The position numbers were made by a program, and so were the translations under genes. Positions 17,198 to 25,820 of a stretch of DNA of 64,000 bases are shown piece after piece. Each line of letters begins with the position of its first letter. Within the stretch, counting starts at the first letter, position 1. The notes beneath the pieces are model-generated. The model made no database searches and had not been told where the DNA came from. It saw nothing but the letters and a program-made list of their open reading frames with translations. The stretch comes from a bacterium. GTDB lineage: Bacteria > UBP7 > UBA6624. Where the stretch lies: the NCBI GenBank assembly GCA_002716355.1, contig PBAU01000003.1:1-64000 (forward strand), read 5' to 3'.

Positions 17198-18697
17198 ATG
17201 TGTGAAAACATGTCTGATCCAGGATCTCCACCTTTTGTTAGGGGAATATATAAAGATATGTATAAAAAAAAACCATGGACAATGAGGCAGTATTCAGGCT
17301 TTAGCACTGCAGAACAAACAAACAAAAGATTTAAAAATTTATTAAAAAATGGTCAGACTGGATTGTCTGTTGCTTTTGATCTCCCTACACAGATGGGCCT
17401 TGACAGTGATAACGCTTTATCAATTGGAGAGGTGGGGCGAGCCGGTGTTGCAATAGACACAATTGAGGATATGAGGATATTGTTGGATGGAATACCTTTA
17501 GATAAGGTAAGTATATCTATGACAATTAATTCTCCTGCTTCAATAATATGGGCAATGTTGCTTGTTGTGGCCGAAGAGCAAAATGTTTCTTGGAAAAATA
17601 TAAGGGGAACTATACAGAATGATATATTGAAAGAATACGTTGCTAGAGGGACGTACATCTTTCCGCCAGAGCCTAGTATGAAATTAACAAAAGATACTTT
17701 TGAGATGGTTGAAAATGTTCCAAACTTCAACCCTATTAGCATTTCGGGGTACCACATAAGGGAGGCAGGTGCCAGTGCGGCTCTCGAGCTTGGTATAACA
17801 TTTTCTCATGCTATTGCTTATTTAGATGTTGCAAAAAATACAAATTTAGATTTTGAAAAAGTTGTCAAAAGGTTTTCTTTCTTTTTCGGCTGTCATAATG
17901 ATATCTTTGAAGAAGTAGCAAAGTTTAGAGCTGCAAGATGGATTTGGAATGATATCCTTGAAGACTACGGTGTGAATGATTTGAATGCAAGAAAATTAAG
18001 ATTTCATACTCAAACTTGTGGTTCAACATTGACAAGAAACCAACCTTTGTTAAATGTTGCAAGAGTTGCATTGCAAGCTTTGGCAGCAACATTAGGGGGA
18101 ACTCAGTCATTGCATACTAATGCATATGATGAAGCAATTGGTTTGCCAACTGAAGAATCCGCGCTTATTGCCTTGAGGACCCAGCAGATTCTTTACCATG
18201 AAAGTGGGCTTTCAAGAGAGGTTGATCCGTTTGGTGGTTCCCAGTTCATTGAAAATGAAACATGCAGGATAAGAAAAGAAACAAATCAAATTATTGATTT
18301 AATAAAAAAATCCGGAGGTGCAATTAAGTCTGTTGAAAATGGCTTGACCTCATCTTTGATACATGAAGAAAGCCACAAATACCAAAAAGAAATTGAAAAC
18401 AAAGAAAGGTTGATAATTGGGGTGAATTCTTTTGAAGAAAATTCATCAGAGATTCCAGACCCTCAGTTGATACCAGAAAAAACTAGAGAGAATCAAATAA
18501 AAAAGTTAAACCACATAAAAAATTCAAGAGATGATAATCTGGCTAAAGAAGCTTTGCAAGCTTTATCTAAAAGTCAAAAAAGAAATGATAATTTAATGCC
18601 CTGTATATTAAGTGCTGTTAAGAAAAAATGCACGATTGGTGAAATTTGCGCTGAACTTGGTCGATTTTGGGGAACACATTCGCAAATATCATCATAA
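17198..18697 (+). CDS. Methylmalonyl-CoA mutase catalytic (large-chain) subunit without B12-binding domain
   Basis: A 499-aa TIM-barrel subunit of a cobalamin-dependent acyl-CoA mutase. Signatures: RQYSGFSTAEQTNKRF with Tyr32, GLSVAFDLPTQMGLDSDN, GTIQNDILKEYVARGTYIFPP, SISGYHIREAG (catalytic His near 185), RFHTQTCGSTLT and GGTQSLHTNAYDEAIGLP. Tyr32 and the Arg in VARGTY match residues that distinguish methylmalonyl-CoA from isobutyryl- and hydroxyisobutyryl-CoA mutases, so methylmalonyl-CoA is the favoured substrate. The protein ends at GRFWGTHS with no cobalamin-binding domain (DxHxxG), as in split archaeal/actinobacterial-type enzymes; the small subunit is not in this window. The RocB-like gene starts ten bases downstream. 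Confidence 0.9.
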   Translation: MCENMSDPGSPPFVRGIYKDMYKKKPWTMRQYSGFSTAEQTNKRFKNLLKNGQTGLSVAFDLPTQMGLDSDNALSIGEVGRAGVAIDTIEDMRILLDGIPLDKVSISMTINSPASIIWAMLLVVAEEQNVSWKNIRGTIQNDILKEYVARGTYIFPPEPSMKLTKDTFEMVENVPNFNPISISGYHIREAGASAALELGITFSHAIAYLDVAKNTNLDFEKVVKRFSFFFGCHNDIFEEVAKFRAARWIWNDILEDYGVNDLNARKLRFHTQTCGSTLTRNQPLLNVARVALQALAATLGGTQSLHTNAYDEAIGLPTEESALIALRTQQILYHESGLSREVDPFGGSQFIENETCRIRKETNQIIDLIKKSGGAIKSVENGLTSSLIHEESHKYQKEIENKERLIIGVNSFEENSSEIPDPQLIPEKTRENQIKKLNHIKNSRDDNLAKEALQALSKSQKRNDNLMPCILSAVKKKCTIGEICAELGRFWGTHSQISS

Positions 18698-18707
18698 AAT
18701 CTACCTT

Positions 18708-20276
18708 ATGCCAATTCCAATAGCTGACCCAAACAAAATACTTAATTTAATGAATGATCTTGTTGAGATTAAAAGTCCAACTGGTTCTTATGGAGAAGAT
18801 GACATTCTTGATTTCATAGAGTCTTATGTAAAAAGGAAATCTGAGGGCGGTATAGATGTATTATCTTATGGTTATGAGATCGAAAAAAATGAGAGTTTTA
18901 CAGAGGAAAAAAGATCCATTGCATTAGTCAAAAAAGGAAAAAGCAAGAAGGCGGTGTTGTTTGTAGCTAATGTTGACACTGTAGGAACTTCTGATTATTC
19001 ATATCTTGAACCCGTCTCTACTAGTCCAGATAAGCTTCTTAAAAGTTTAAGTGTTGAGGTGAAAGAGTCAGCTAAAGCTGGACAAATGGATGATAGAGCT
19101 CCATTGTCAGAGATTGCAACAAAACATGTAAAGACAAAGGATTGGATATGGGGCAGGGGAACTTTAGACATGAAGGGAAGTCTGGCTGCCTTGATTGAAA
19201 CTATTCTTGCATGGGAGAATGAGGATGCAAGCTTGGTTTTGCTTATCTGTCCTGACAGGCATGGTGACTCAGAAGGCATAAAGAATGCACTTCCCAAGCT
19301 AGGCCAGGAGATCAGAAAAAGAAAAATGAGTATTGTTGGCATGGTGGGAACAGATGCTTGGGAACCATCAGCTGAAAATTCTGTCAGAGATGTACATATG
19401 TCTCTTCTAGGCAAGGCTTTGGTTTGCATTTATTATAGGGGTCCTACAGGAACAATTTCATCAAATAATGGTTTTCCTTCAGCGTTAGCTATGGGTTCAG
19501 ACATTGTTAATGAATTGGATTGCGCAGAATATTTAATAGAGGAAAAAGATGGAGTAAAAACCCCCAAGTCTTTATTTCTATCAGCTAGAGATTTGAAAGA
19601 TTCATACAACACTCAGGTTCCTGGTGAGTTTTGGGGCTTCATGCATATTCCTACTTTTAAAAAGCCAAAAGAGGTTTTAGAAGTTATCAAAGAGAAGGTT
19701 GCTGCTGTAATAGAAAAGAAAGTTTTAGAGAGGTCGAAAAAGTTTGGATTTGATGTAGTTGATGTTCCTATGCTTGACACTCTTGATCTTGTTGAAAAAC
19801 CCTACATAGTTCCCAAAGGTCAAAATTTAAGAGAGTTATGTAGGGATAAGTTCCTTGCAAGTGCCCTTTACAAAAAGATTAAATCACCTTGGTGTATTGT
19901 TTCCATGATCCCTCCTTATTACCCAGGTTACTCTTGGAAAACCTCTAAAAAAAGTGATTTTGAAAAAGCGTTAGACAAAGCTTTGAAGAAATCTGCTAAA
20001 AAGTTTGAAATTGAATATGAGAAACAGCCTTTCTATAAGGATGTTTCTGAACTTTCTCTAATTCCAGCAAGTAGAGATTATTGGATAGAGTTCACTCCTC
20101 AGCAACCTCTTAAGCTAACGTCTTCAAAGGGTGTAGGCGTTCAGGATATACCATATGTGAACATTGGGCCGCTGGGATACGGAGCTGCAACTCATGAAGA
20201 GAGAGTTTTAAAGGCGGATATTCTTGAAAGGGTTCCTTTTACTCTGTCTGCCTTGATTAAAGAATTTTTATCTTAA
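18708..20276 (+). CDS. RocB-like M20-family peptidase homologue with altered metal site
   Basis: 522 residues resembling RocB/M20 di-zinc amidohydrolases: NLMNDLVEIKSPTGSYGE at the N-terminus, VANVDTVGTSDY, GRGTLDMKGSLAA, CPDRHGDSEG and a late GYGAATHEERV with the His. In typical M20 enzymes the first motif has HxD and the third has two Glu residues; here the His is Asn and the Glu-Glu pair is Arg-His. Asp of the second motif and the last His remain. It may therefore have changed metals or be inactive. Start at 18708 rather than an upstream in-frame ATG at 18612, which would lie inside the mutase gene. Probably co-transcribed with the mutase. Confidence 0.75.
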   Translation: MPIPIADPNKILNLMNDLVEIKSPTGSYGEDDILDFIESYVKRKSEGGIDVLSYGYEIEKNESFTEEKRSIALVKKGKSKKAVLFVANVDTVGTSDYSYLEPVSTSPDKLLKSLSVEVKESAKAGQMDDRAPLSEIATKHVKTKDWIWGRGTLDMKGSLAALIETILAWENEDASLVLLICPDRHGDSEGIKNALPKLGQEIRKRKMSIVGMVGTDAWEPSAENSVRDVHMSLLGKALVCIYYRGPTGTISSNNGFPSALAMGSDIVNELDCAEYLIEEKDGVKTPKSLFLSARDLKDSYNTQVPGEFWGFMHIPTFKKPKEVLEVIKEKVAAVIEKKVLERSKKFGFDVVDVPMLDTLDLVEKPYIVPKGQNLRELCRDKFLASALYKKIKSPWCIVSMIPPYYPGYSWKTSKKSDFEKALDKALKKSAKKFEIEYEKQPFYKDVSELSLIPASRDYWIEFTPQQPLKLTSSKGVGVQDIPYVNIGPLGYGAATHEERVLKADILERVPFTLSALIKEFLS

Positions 20277-20324
20277 TTTAGTTTTTGTTAAAAATTTCCA
20301 ATGATTTTTTTATTGATCGTTTAT

Positions 20325-20390
20325 TAGAGTGAAAGTTACTCTATTTTTTTTTCTTGGAATAAAATTCACTCTATCTAGTATTTTTAGAGT
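20325..20390. promoter_or_regulatory. Four-half-site operator upstream of the winged-helix gene
   Basis: The hexamer TAGAGT or its complement ACTCTA occurs four times: 20325-20330 (TAGAGT), 20338-20343 (ACTCTA), 20368-20373 (ACTCTA) and 20385-20390 (TAGAGT). This makes two inverted repeats with 7- and 11-base spacers; three of the four sites extend to TAGAGTRAA. The last half-site abuts a TAAAAT -10 candidate, so a bound repressor would block the promoter. The downstream winged-helix protein is the obvious candidate regulator. Confidence 0.75.
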
Positions 20391-20395
20391 AAAAT
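20390..20395 (+). promoter_or_regulatory. Putative -10 element of the winged-helix gene
   Basis: TAAAAT ends seven bases before the ATG at 20403, with no Shine-Dalgarno sequence between. This implies a leaderless transcript. It overlaps the operator half-site at 20385-20390 by one base. Confidence 0.55.
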
Positions 20396-20402
20396 ATATC
20401 CT

Positions 20403-20876
20403 ATGTCGTTAAAAAAGATATTTGGTTCAAAGCTTAGAGCGGATATACTTCTCGAGGTTTTTTCAAATCCTGAGCAAGATTATCATGTTAGAAAGCTTGC
20501 TGCTATAGTTAATGGACATAGCACAAATGTCTCAAGGGAACTCAGGATGTTGGAAGAAATTGGCATACTTGTTCATAGGAAAGTTGGGAGAAAGGTTGTC
20601 GTAAGTTTGAAAAAAGATGATCCTTCAATAGAACTTTTTGGCAAATGGATCAAAGAGTGGAAAAATCCTATAAGCAGAATTACAAGGTATGCATCAAAAA
20701 ATAATCTTTCGTTAAGGTCTGTGGATAGGCAGGATGAAAAAGGTGACAGTGTTTTGGTTATCCTGGAAGGAAGCGACACTCCCTCTGATCTTGAGGATTA
20801 TGTTGACATGATAAATTCAGATAAGCAAAAACCTTTTTTAAAAGCTCTTTATGTTTGGGTTCCTTTAGGAAATTAG
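20403..20876 (+). CDS. Winged-helix transcriptional regulator (ArsR-like)
   Basis: 157 residues. Residues 1-75 look like an ArsR/MarR-type winged helix (LRADILLEVFSNPEQDYHVRKLA, STNVSRELRMLEEIGILVHRK, then a wing VGRKVVVSLKK). Residues 80-157 are a small alpha/beta domain of unknown type (VLVILEGSD, LYVWVPLGN), possibly for ligand or nucleotide sensing. There are no metal-binding cysteines. The gene stands alone, behind an operator made of four TAGAGT half-sites, which argues for autoregulation. It overlaps the convergent thiE stop by four bases. Confidence 0.7.
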   Translation: MSLKKIFGSKLRADILLEVFSNPEQDYHVRKLAAIVNGHSTNVSRELRMLEEIGILVHRKVGRKVVVSLKKDDPSIELFGKWIKEWKNPISRITRYASKNNLSLRSVDRQDEKGDSVLVILEGSDTPSDLEDYVDMINSDKQKPFLKALYVWVPLGN

Positions 20877-21439
20877 CCATTAAAAAAATAACCCATCATC
20901 GCTAAGCCTTGAGCGCCATTTTTCTTTGCTTCTTCCATATCTGAAATTGACATTCCCCCCAAGGCATAAGTTGGCTTTTTTATTTTTTTTGCTAACCTTT
21001 TGAACTCCTTCCAGCCCAAAGGTTTGACTTGATTTCCTTTTGAAGGTGTGTTTTTGACTGGAGACAGTAAAGCTGCATCAAATTTAAAGTTTTTAAATTT
21101 AATCAATGAATTTGTGTTGTGTATGGATGTAGTAAGAAACAAATCAGAGTTAACCCTATAGCTTTCAATCCATCCTTTTGAAGGCTCTAAGTCAGGCATA
21201 TGCAATCCTTCAAATCCAATATCTGCAGCTATTTGAGGTTTGCCATTCAGTATTAAGAATAATTTTGGAAATTCTTTTCTTATTTTTTTTGAAATTTCTA
21301 CAAGTTTTTTTTGATTGATCTCTTTGTCTCTCACCTGTAAAGCATCCATCCCGCGATCAAGTGCAATTTCTATTTTTTTTAGAATTTTTTTTTCATTTTT
21401 GATAGATGGAGTTATGCCAATTGTTTCAATTATTTTCAA
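20873..21439 (-). CDS. thiE: ThiE-like thiamine-phosphate synthase
   Basis: A 188-aa TIM-barrel protein that in the ThiE family joins the thiazole and pyrimidine moieties to thiamine phosphate. Visible landmarks are MDALQVRDKEI, NGKPQIAADIGFEGLHMP, ALLSPVKNTPSKG and YALGGMSISDMEEAKKNGAQGLAMMG. The SPVKNTPSK loop and short length resemble the TenI/ThiE side branch, so a regulatory TenI role is an alternative, but location directly after thiS and thiG supports synthase. Overlaps thiG by four bases. Confidence 0.8.
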   Translation of the reverse strand: MKIIETIGITPSIKNEKKILKKIEIALDRGMDALQVRDKEINQKKLVEISKKIRKEFPKLFLILNGKPQIAADIGFEGLHMPDLEPSKGWIESYRVNSDLFLTTSIHNTNSLIKFKNFKFDAALLSPVKNTPSKGNQVKPLGWKEFKRLAKKIKKPTYALGGMSISDMEEAKKNGAQGLAMMGYFFNG

Positions 21440-22206
21440 CTTCCAGGAACGCCTTTTGTCGGGCTTGAAGGGTCTGCAGAAAATTTCCTCGGCATCCTGC
21501 CAGCATCAAATGCTAATTTTCCAGCAATAACTGAATGTTTCATTGCTTCAGCCATTTGAATTGGCTTTTTTGCTTCTGCTATAGCAGTGTTCATTAGTAC
21601 ACCATCTGCACCTAATTCCATCGCAACAGCTGCATCGCTAGCCGTTCCAACACCTGCATCAACTATCATTGGCACATTGTTTATGGCTTTTCTGACTATT
21701 GACAACGTTTCTCTGTCCTGTATTCCAAGACCACTTCCTATAGGTGAGGCAAGTGGCATCACTGCATGACAGCCAATTTCTTGAAGCTTCCTGGCTCCTA
21801 CTGGGTCAGGGCCGCAGTATGGCATTACAACAAAGTCGTCTTGAATTAATATTTTTGCAGCTTCTATAGTTTGCTCCATATCAGGCCATAAACTGAATTT
21901 ATCCCCAATAACCTCTAGCTTGATAAGATTAGTTTTTAATGCCTCTCTTGCAAGTTTTGCTGTCAGTATTGCATCTTCGACATTAAAGCATCCAGCTGTA
22001 TTTGGCAACAAGCTGAATCTTTCAGGGTCAAGAAAATCCAAAAGACCCTCTCCCTTTGGGGCATTTAAATCAATTCTTCTAATTGCAACTGTTACCAAGT
22101 CAGTGCCGCTAGCTTCTAAAGATTTTTTCATTGTTTCAAAATCTTGATATTTTCCTGTTCCCAGAACAAGTCTTGAATGAAATTTATAAGGTCCTATATT
22201 TAACAT
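21436..22206 (-). CDS. thiG: Thiazole synthase ThiG
   Basis: 256 residues, the normal ThiG length. It builds the thiazole phosphate ring of thiamine from deoxyxylulose-5-phosphate, glycine imine and ThiS-thiocarboxylate. Diagnostic stretches include RLVLGTGKYQDFETM, TVAIRRIDLN, NTAGCFNVEDAI, KLEVIGDK, MPLASPIGSGLGIQD and VDAGVGTASDAAVAMELGADGVLMN. Starts immediately after thiS with no gap and overlaps thiE. Thiamine genes thiC, thiD and thiH/thiO are not in the window. Confidence 0.95.
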   Translation of the reverse strand: MLNIGPYKFHSRLVLGTGKYQDFETMKKSLEASGTDLVTVAIRRIDLNAPKGEGLLDFLDPERFSLLPNTAGCFNVEDAILTAKLAREALKTNLIKLEVIGDKFSLWPDMEQTIEAAKILIQDDFVVMPYCGPDPVGARKLQEIGCHAVMPLASPIGSGLGIQDRETLSIVRKAINNVPMIVDAGVGTASDAAVAMELGADGVLMNTAIAEAKKPIQMAEAMKHSVIAGKLAFDAGRMPRKFSADPSSPTKGVPGS

Positions 22207-22404
22207 TTATCCTCCTGGGGCTGCTTTGACAAACTCTAGAGTATCCCCTTCTTTTAATTCGATGCAGTCTCTTTCGTGACGGTGAACTATCTCTCTGTTT
22301 AAGGCTACTGCAACAAAATCTGGAGATATCTTCAGTTCTCTTAAAAGATGATTTACAGTTCCGCCTTTAAAGCTTACGAATTCACCATTTACTTTGATTT
22401 TCAT
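22207..22404 (-). CDS. thiS: Sulfur carrier protein ThiS
   Basis: A 65-aa beta-grasp protein ending in Gly-Gly (KAAPGG), the C-terminus that is adenylated and thiocarboxylated to deliver sulfur to ThiG. VNGEFVSF at the N-terminus and VAVALNREIVHR in the middle are typical. It overlaps the S9 peptidase stop by four bases and abuts thiG. Confidence 0.93.
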   Translation of the reverse strand: MKIKVNGEFVSFKGGTVNHLLRELKISPDFVAVALNREIVHRHERDCIELKEGDTLEFVKAAPGG

Positions 22405-24377
22405 AGGTTGTTTTTAAACCAGTTAATCAACAATCTCAATCTTTCCATTTTTCTGTTTGGAGAGCCAGATCTTGACAATTCGTGTGTTTCGTTTGGAAAC
22501 CGTGCAAAGGAAACTTTTTGGCCTAGCATTTTTAGCGAAATAAAAAGTTGTTCTGCTTGCTCTATTGGACATCTTAAATCTTGTTCACTGTGTATTATCA
22601 ATGTAGCAGCTTTCATGTTTTCAACATAGGTTATAGGGCTTTTTTCCAGATACACTTTAGAATTTTCCCAAGGTGTTTTGCCGATTTGTTCAATATCAAA
22701 AAAATAACCAATATCACTTGTTCCAAACATTGATGTAAAGTTTGATATACCTCTTTGTGTAACTGCAGCTTTAAACATGTCAGTGTGTCCTATTATCCAA
22801 TTTGTCATAAAGCCCCCATAAGAGCCCCCACACACGCCAAGTCTTTTTTCATCAATTTGCTTGTGCTTTTTGAGGCTTTCTTGAACTGACTCAATAAGAT
22901 CTTCGTAATCTCTTTCACCATACTTTTTGAAAACACTATGAGCCCAATCAACACCATATCCATCAGAGCCTCTAGGATTTCCGTATATAACTGCAAAACC
23001 TTCTCCTGCAAGCATTTGGAATTCAAGCATAATTGCGTTGCCATAAACTGTTTTTGGGCCTCCATGAATTTCCAATATTGCTGGTACTTTTTTCTTGTGT
23101 GTTAGTCTCGGTTTTATGATCCAGGCATCCACTAAAGTTTTATCAGAAGCTTCAAAAGTCATTTTTTCTGGCTTAAAGAATCTCCTCTTGCTTGCAAGAT
23201 TGTCATTGTATTTTGTTATCTTTATAGCTTTTTTATCGTCATCAACAAACCATAATTCAGGAAAGGATATAGGTGAGGTTCTGAGTTCAATTCGGGATTT
23301 TCCGTCTTTTGATTGAGAGTAACCAATTACAGAGTGTCCTGCATCAGAAATGTATTTCCAAGTTTGTTTTTTGATATCTAGTTCAACAAGTCGTAGAGAT
23401 TCCTTGACGGTTGCAACAAATCTTGCTTTGTTGAGGCTGCTTGAGACCCAAACATCACTTCCTGATGGAAACCTTGTATCGCAATTCATTGAATCTCCTA
23501 TTCCAAATTCAAAATCACCTGTTATTTTTTTTAATTTCTTGTTTTTCTGAACCTCATAAAGGCTGTCATTGGATGCCCAGGATTTTTTCATATCATTTGC
23601 AATAACATAAATTTGACCTCCTGAGACAATAGGGGTATGCAGTCTTTTGCCAAATGATGTAATCTTTTTCTCCTTTCCGCCCTGTAGAGATATTGAGTAA
23701 AGTTCTGATGACATTGCTTGATCCATGTCGTTTTCAGGATTTGGAGTTCTTGAATACAGAACTTTATCATCTTGTGCATACCAAGATCCAACACTCCATT
23801 TTCCAGATGTTATTTTTTTGGATTTTTTGCTTTTGATCTTCTGTACAAATAAGTGATTTCTTTTTCTCAAAAATGAACCCTGCCCATTGAGTCTCCAAAA
23901 TGCTGAATCGATAACTTCAACATCATCTGCAAAAGAGTCTTTGTATTTAGATTTTTCTGGATCATCAAAAGATGTAAATATTATCGATTTTCCATTTGGT
24001 GAAAATTTAAAAGAGTTAATTCCGTTTTTTTGCTTTGTGAATTTTCTTGCCTCTCCTCCCTCCATGTCAAGTAGATAAATTTGATAGTGTTCATCTTTTG
24101 TCCTCTTCGAAAGAAAAGCAAGTGTTTTTCCGCTTGGTGACCATTTGGGTGAAAATGCATCAAATTCCTCAGAAGAAATTCTTTTGCTTTTAAATGTTTT
24201 CAAATCTGTTATTGCAATTTCAGATTTCCAGCAATTTTTTTTAGTATTCTTGTGAGCTTTTTTTAAAACATAACATACGTTATTTTTCTTGGGGTTAATA
24301 ACAGGGTCCGAAACGTGGATTATTTTTCTTATATCTTTTATTGAAAAGTTTTTTAGTTCTTTTTTCATCATTACCAA
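22401..24377 (-). CDS. S9-family prolyl oligopeptidase / acylaminoacyl peptidase
   Basis: A 658-aa serine peptidase with an N-terminal TolB-like propeller (FDAFSPKWSPSGKTLAFLS, FKFSPNGKSIIF) and a C-terminal alpha/beta hydrolase. The nucleophile is Ser in GVCGGSYGGFMTNW (about residue 522), the acid is Asp in IHSEQDLRCP and the base is His in NETHELSRSG, all in the usual order. No signal peptide is evident, so it is likely cytoplasmic and cleaves short peptides. The start could be any of the Met codons in MVMMKK. It overlaps proS by seven bases and thiS by four. Confidence 0.9.
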   Translation of the reverse strand: MVMMKKELKNFSIKDIRKIIHVSDPVINPKKNNVCYVLKKAHKNTKKNCWKSEIAITDLKTFKSKRISSEEFDAFSPKWSPSGKTLAFLSKRTKDEHYQIYLLDMEGGEARKFTKQKNGINSFKFSPNGKSIIFTSFDDPEKSKYKDSFADDVEVIDSAFWRLNGQGSFLRKRNHLFVQKIKSKKSKKITSGKWSVGSWYAQDDKVLYSRTPNPENDMDQAMSSELYSISLQGGKEKKITSFGKRLHTPIVSGGQIYVIANDMKKSWASNDSLYEVQKNKKLKKITGDFEFGIGDSMNCDTRFPSGSDVWVSSSLNKARFVATVKESLRLVELDIKKQTWKYISDAGHSVIGYSQSKDGKSRIELRTSPISFPELWFVDDDKKAIKITKYNDNLASKRRFFKPEKMTFEASDKTLVDAWIIKPRLTHKKKVPAILEIHGGPKTVYGNAIMLEFQMLAGEGFAVIYGNPRGSDGYGVDWAHSVFKKYGERDYEDLIESVQESLKKHKQIDEKRLGVCGGSYGGFMTNWIIGHTDMFKAAVTQRGISNFTSMFGTSDIGYFFDIEQIGKTPWENSKVYLEKSPITYVENMKAATLIIHSEQDLRCPIEQAEQLFISLKMLGQKVSFARFPNETHELSRSGSPNRKMERLRLLINWFKNNL

Positions 24378-25798
24378 GCTCTTGAAAATAATGCTTTTAT
24401 CTTTGTTTTTGAGCCATCTTGAGCAACGCTTTCATCTGTAGGATTTAGGCATCTTATAGTAGCTTTTGTTTTTTCTTTAATTTCGGCTTCAAGATCTTTG
24501 TTTTCTGGATTCCATGGAATCCATATTGCTTTTTTGGAGTCGATTGCTTTTTTGATTTCTTCAGTCTTTTTTCCCTCCAGTATTCTGCTTTCCATTTTGT
24601 TTTTTGCACTTTCAAAAAGGTTTTTCTGGATGTCTGATTTTAAAAATTCACAAGTTTCAGAAATATTTTCAATTTTTATTTTTTCTTTAGAGCCCTTGTC
24701 TCTTCTTGCTACCATGCATGAATTTTCTTCCAGGTCTCTTGGTCCTATTTCGATTCGTATAGGCACACCCTTTAGCTCCCAGTCATTGAATTTGAATCCA
24801 GGTCTTAAGTTTTCCCTGTTGTCATAAGTGACCTTGAATCCTTTTTCAACAAGATCGTCTTTAATTTTTAAGCTAACTTCATTAACTTTAGGATTTTTCT
24901 CAGCAGCAATAGGAACTATTACTATCTGGATGGGTGCGATTTTTGGAGGGAGTATTAAGCCTTTGTCGTCACCATGGGTTAAAACAAGTCCTCCGATAAG
25001 CCTTGTTGAAACACCCCATGATGTTTGAAAAGGGTGCTTTCTTGTTTTGTCTTTATCTTGAAACCATATGTCAAATGCTTTTGCAAAGTTTGTTCCAAGG
25101 TAATGGCTTGTGCCCATTTGTAACGCCTGCCCATCTGGCAAGATCGTTTCTATAGTGTGAGTCTCTACCGCTCCAGCAAATTTTTCAGATTCAGATTTTT
25201 GACCGTAAACCAAAGGCACAGCAAGAAAGTCTTGAACTGTATCTTTGTAAACTTCAAGCATCAACAATGTTTCTTTTAATGCTTCTTCTTTGGTTGCATG
25301 GACAGTATGTCCTTCCTGCCACAGGAATTCAGTAGTGCGTAAAAAAGGCCTTGTTGTCTTTTCCCACCTCATTACATTTGCCCATTGGTTTATCAGTATT
25401 GGAAGGTCTCTATATCCATTTATCCATTTAGCGTACATGTGACAAATCATCGCTTCGCTCGTCGGGCGAATTGCAAGCCTTTCTTCAAGGGGTTCGCTAC
25501 CAGCTGTCTCAACCCATGCAACTTCAGGAGCAAAACCTTCAACATGTTCTGCTTCTTTTTTTAAAAAAGATTCTGGTATCAATAATGGGAAATAGGCATT
25601 TTGATGACCTGTTTCTTTAAACCTTCTATCAAGTTCTTTTTGTATTTGTTCCCATAAGGCGTAACCATGAGGTTTGATAACCATTGATCCTCTAACTGGA
25701 GCATAGTCAACAAGTCCTGCCTTCAGTACTGTATCAGTGTACCATTGAGATAAATTTTCATCCCTTGAGGACACGCCTAAATTTTTTGATTTGTTCAT
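24371..25798 (-). CDS. proS: Prolyl-tRNA synthetase, archaeal/eukaryotic (type 3) form
   Basis: 475 residues: a class II synthetase that charges tRNA-Pro. Motif 2 is RWEKTTRPFLRTTEFLWQEGHT and motif 3 lies in GLVLTHGDDKGLILPPKIAP; an anticodon domain (IQIVIVPI) and the extra C-terminal domain ending KIKALFSRAW follow. It lacks the long editing insertion of the typical bacterial ProRS (about 570 aa), which puts it in the shorter type found in archaea, eukaryotes and a minority of bacteria. Sits between folP and the S9 peptidase. Confidence 0.95.
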   Translation of the reverse strand: MNKSKNLGVSSRDENLSQWYTDTVLKAGLVDYAPVRGSMVIKPHGYALWEQIQKELDRRFKETGHQNAYFPLLIPESFLKKEAEHVEGFAPEVAWVETAGSEPLEERLAIRPTSEAMICHMYAKWINGYRDLPILINQWANVMRWEKTTRPFLRTTEFLWQEGHTVHATKEEALKETLLMLEVYKDTVQDFLAVPLVYGQKSESEKFAGAVETHTIETILPDGQALQMGTSHYLGTNFAKAFDIWFQDKDKTRKHPFQTSWGVSTRLIGGLVLTHGDDKGLILPPKIAPIQIVIVPIAAEKNPKVNEVSLKIKDDLVEKGFKVTYDNRENLRPGFKFNDWELKGVPIRIEIGPRDLEENSCMVARRDKGSKEKIKIENISETCEFLKSDIQKNLFESAKNKMESRILEGKKTEEIKKAIDSKKAIWIPWNPENKDLEAEIKEKTKATIRCLNPTDESVAQDGSKTKIKALFSRAW

Positions 25799-25806
25799 CT
25801 TTTCAT

Positions 25807-25812
25807 ATCGTA
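25807..25812 (-). promoter_or_regulatory. Putative internal -10 element before proS
   Basis: TACGAT on the minus strand ends eight bases before the proS ATG (25798), within the 22-base folP-proS gap and the last bases of folP. It could give proS a leaderless transcript independent of purM-folP. Confidence 0.3.
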
Positions 25813-25820
25813 CTATTTAT

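Noticed and set aside
17167-17325. N-terminal extension of the HtrA-like protein to 17325
   Set aside because: Those 53 residues overlap the divergent mutase gene and lack HtrA similarity; ATG 17166 gives a short signal-like start.
18995-19429. 144-codon minus-strand open frame
   Set aside because: Antisense to the RocB-like gene; no family features.
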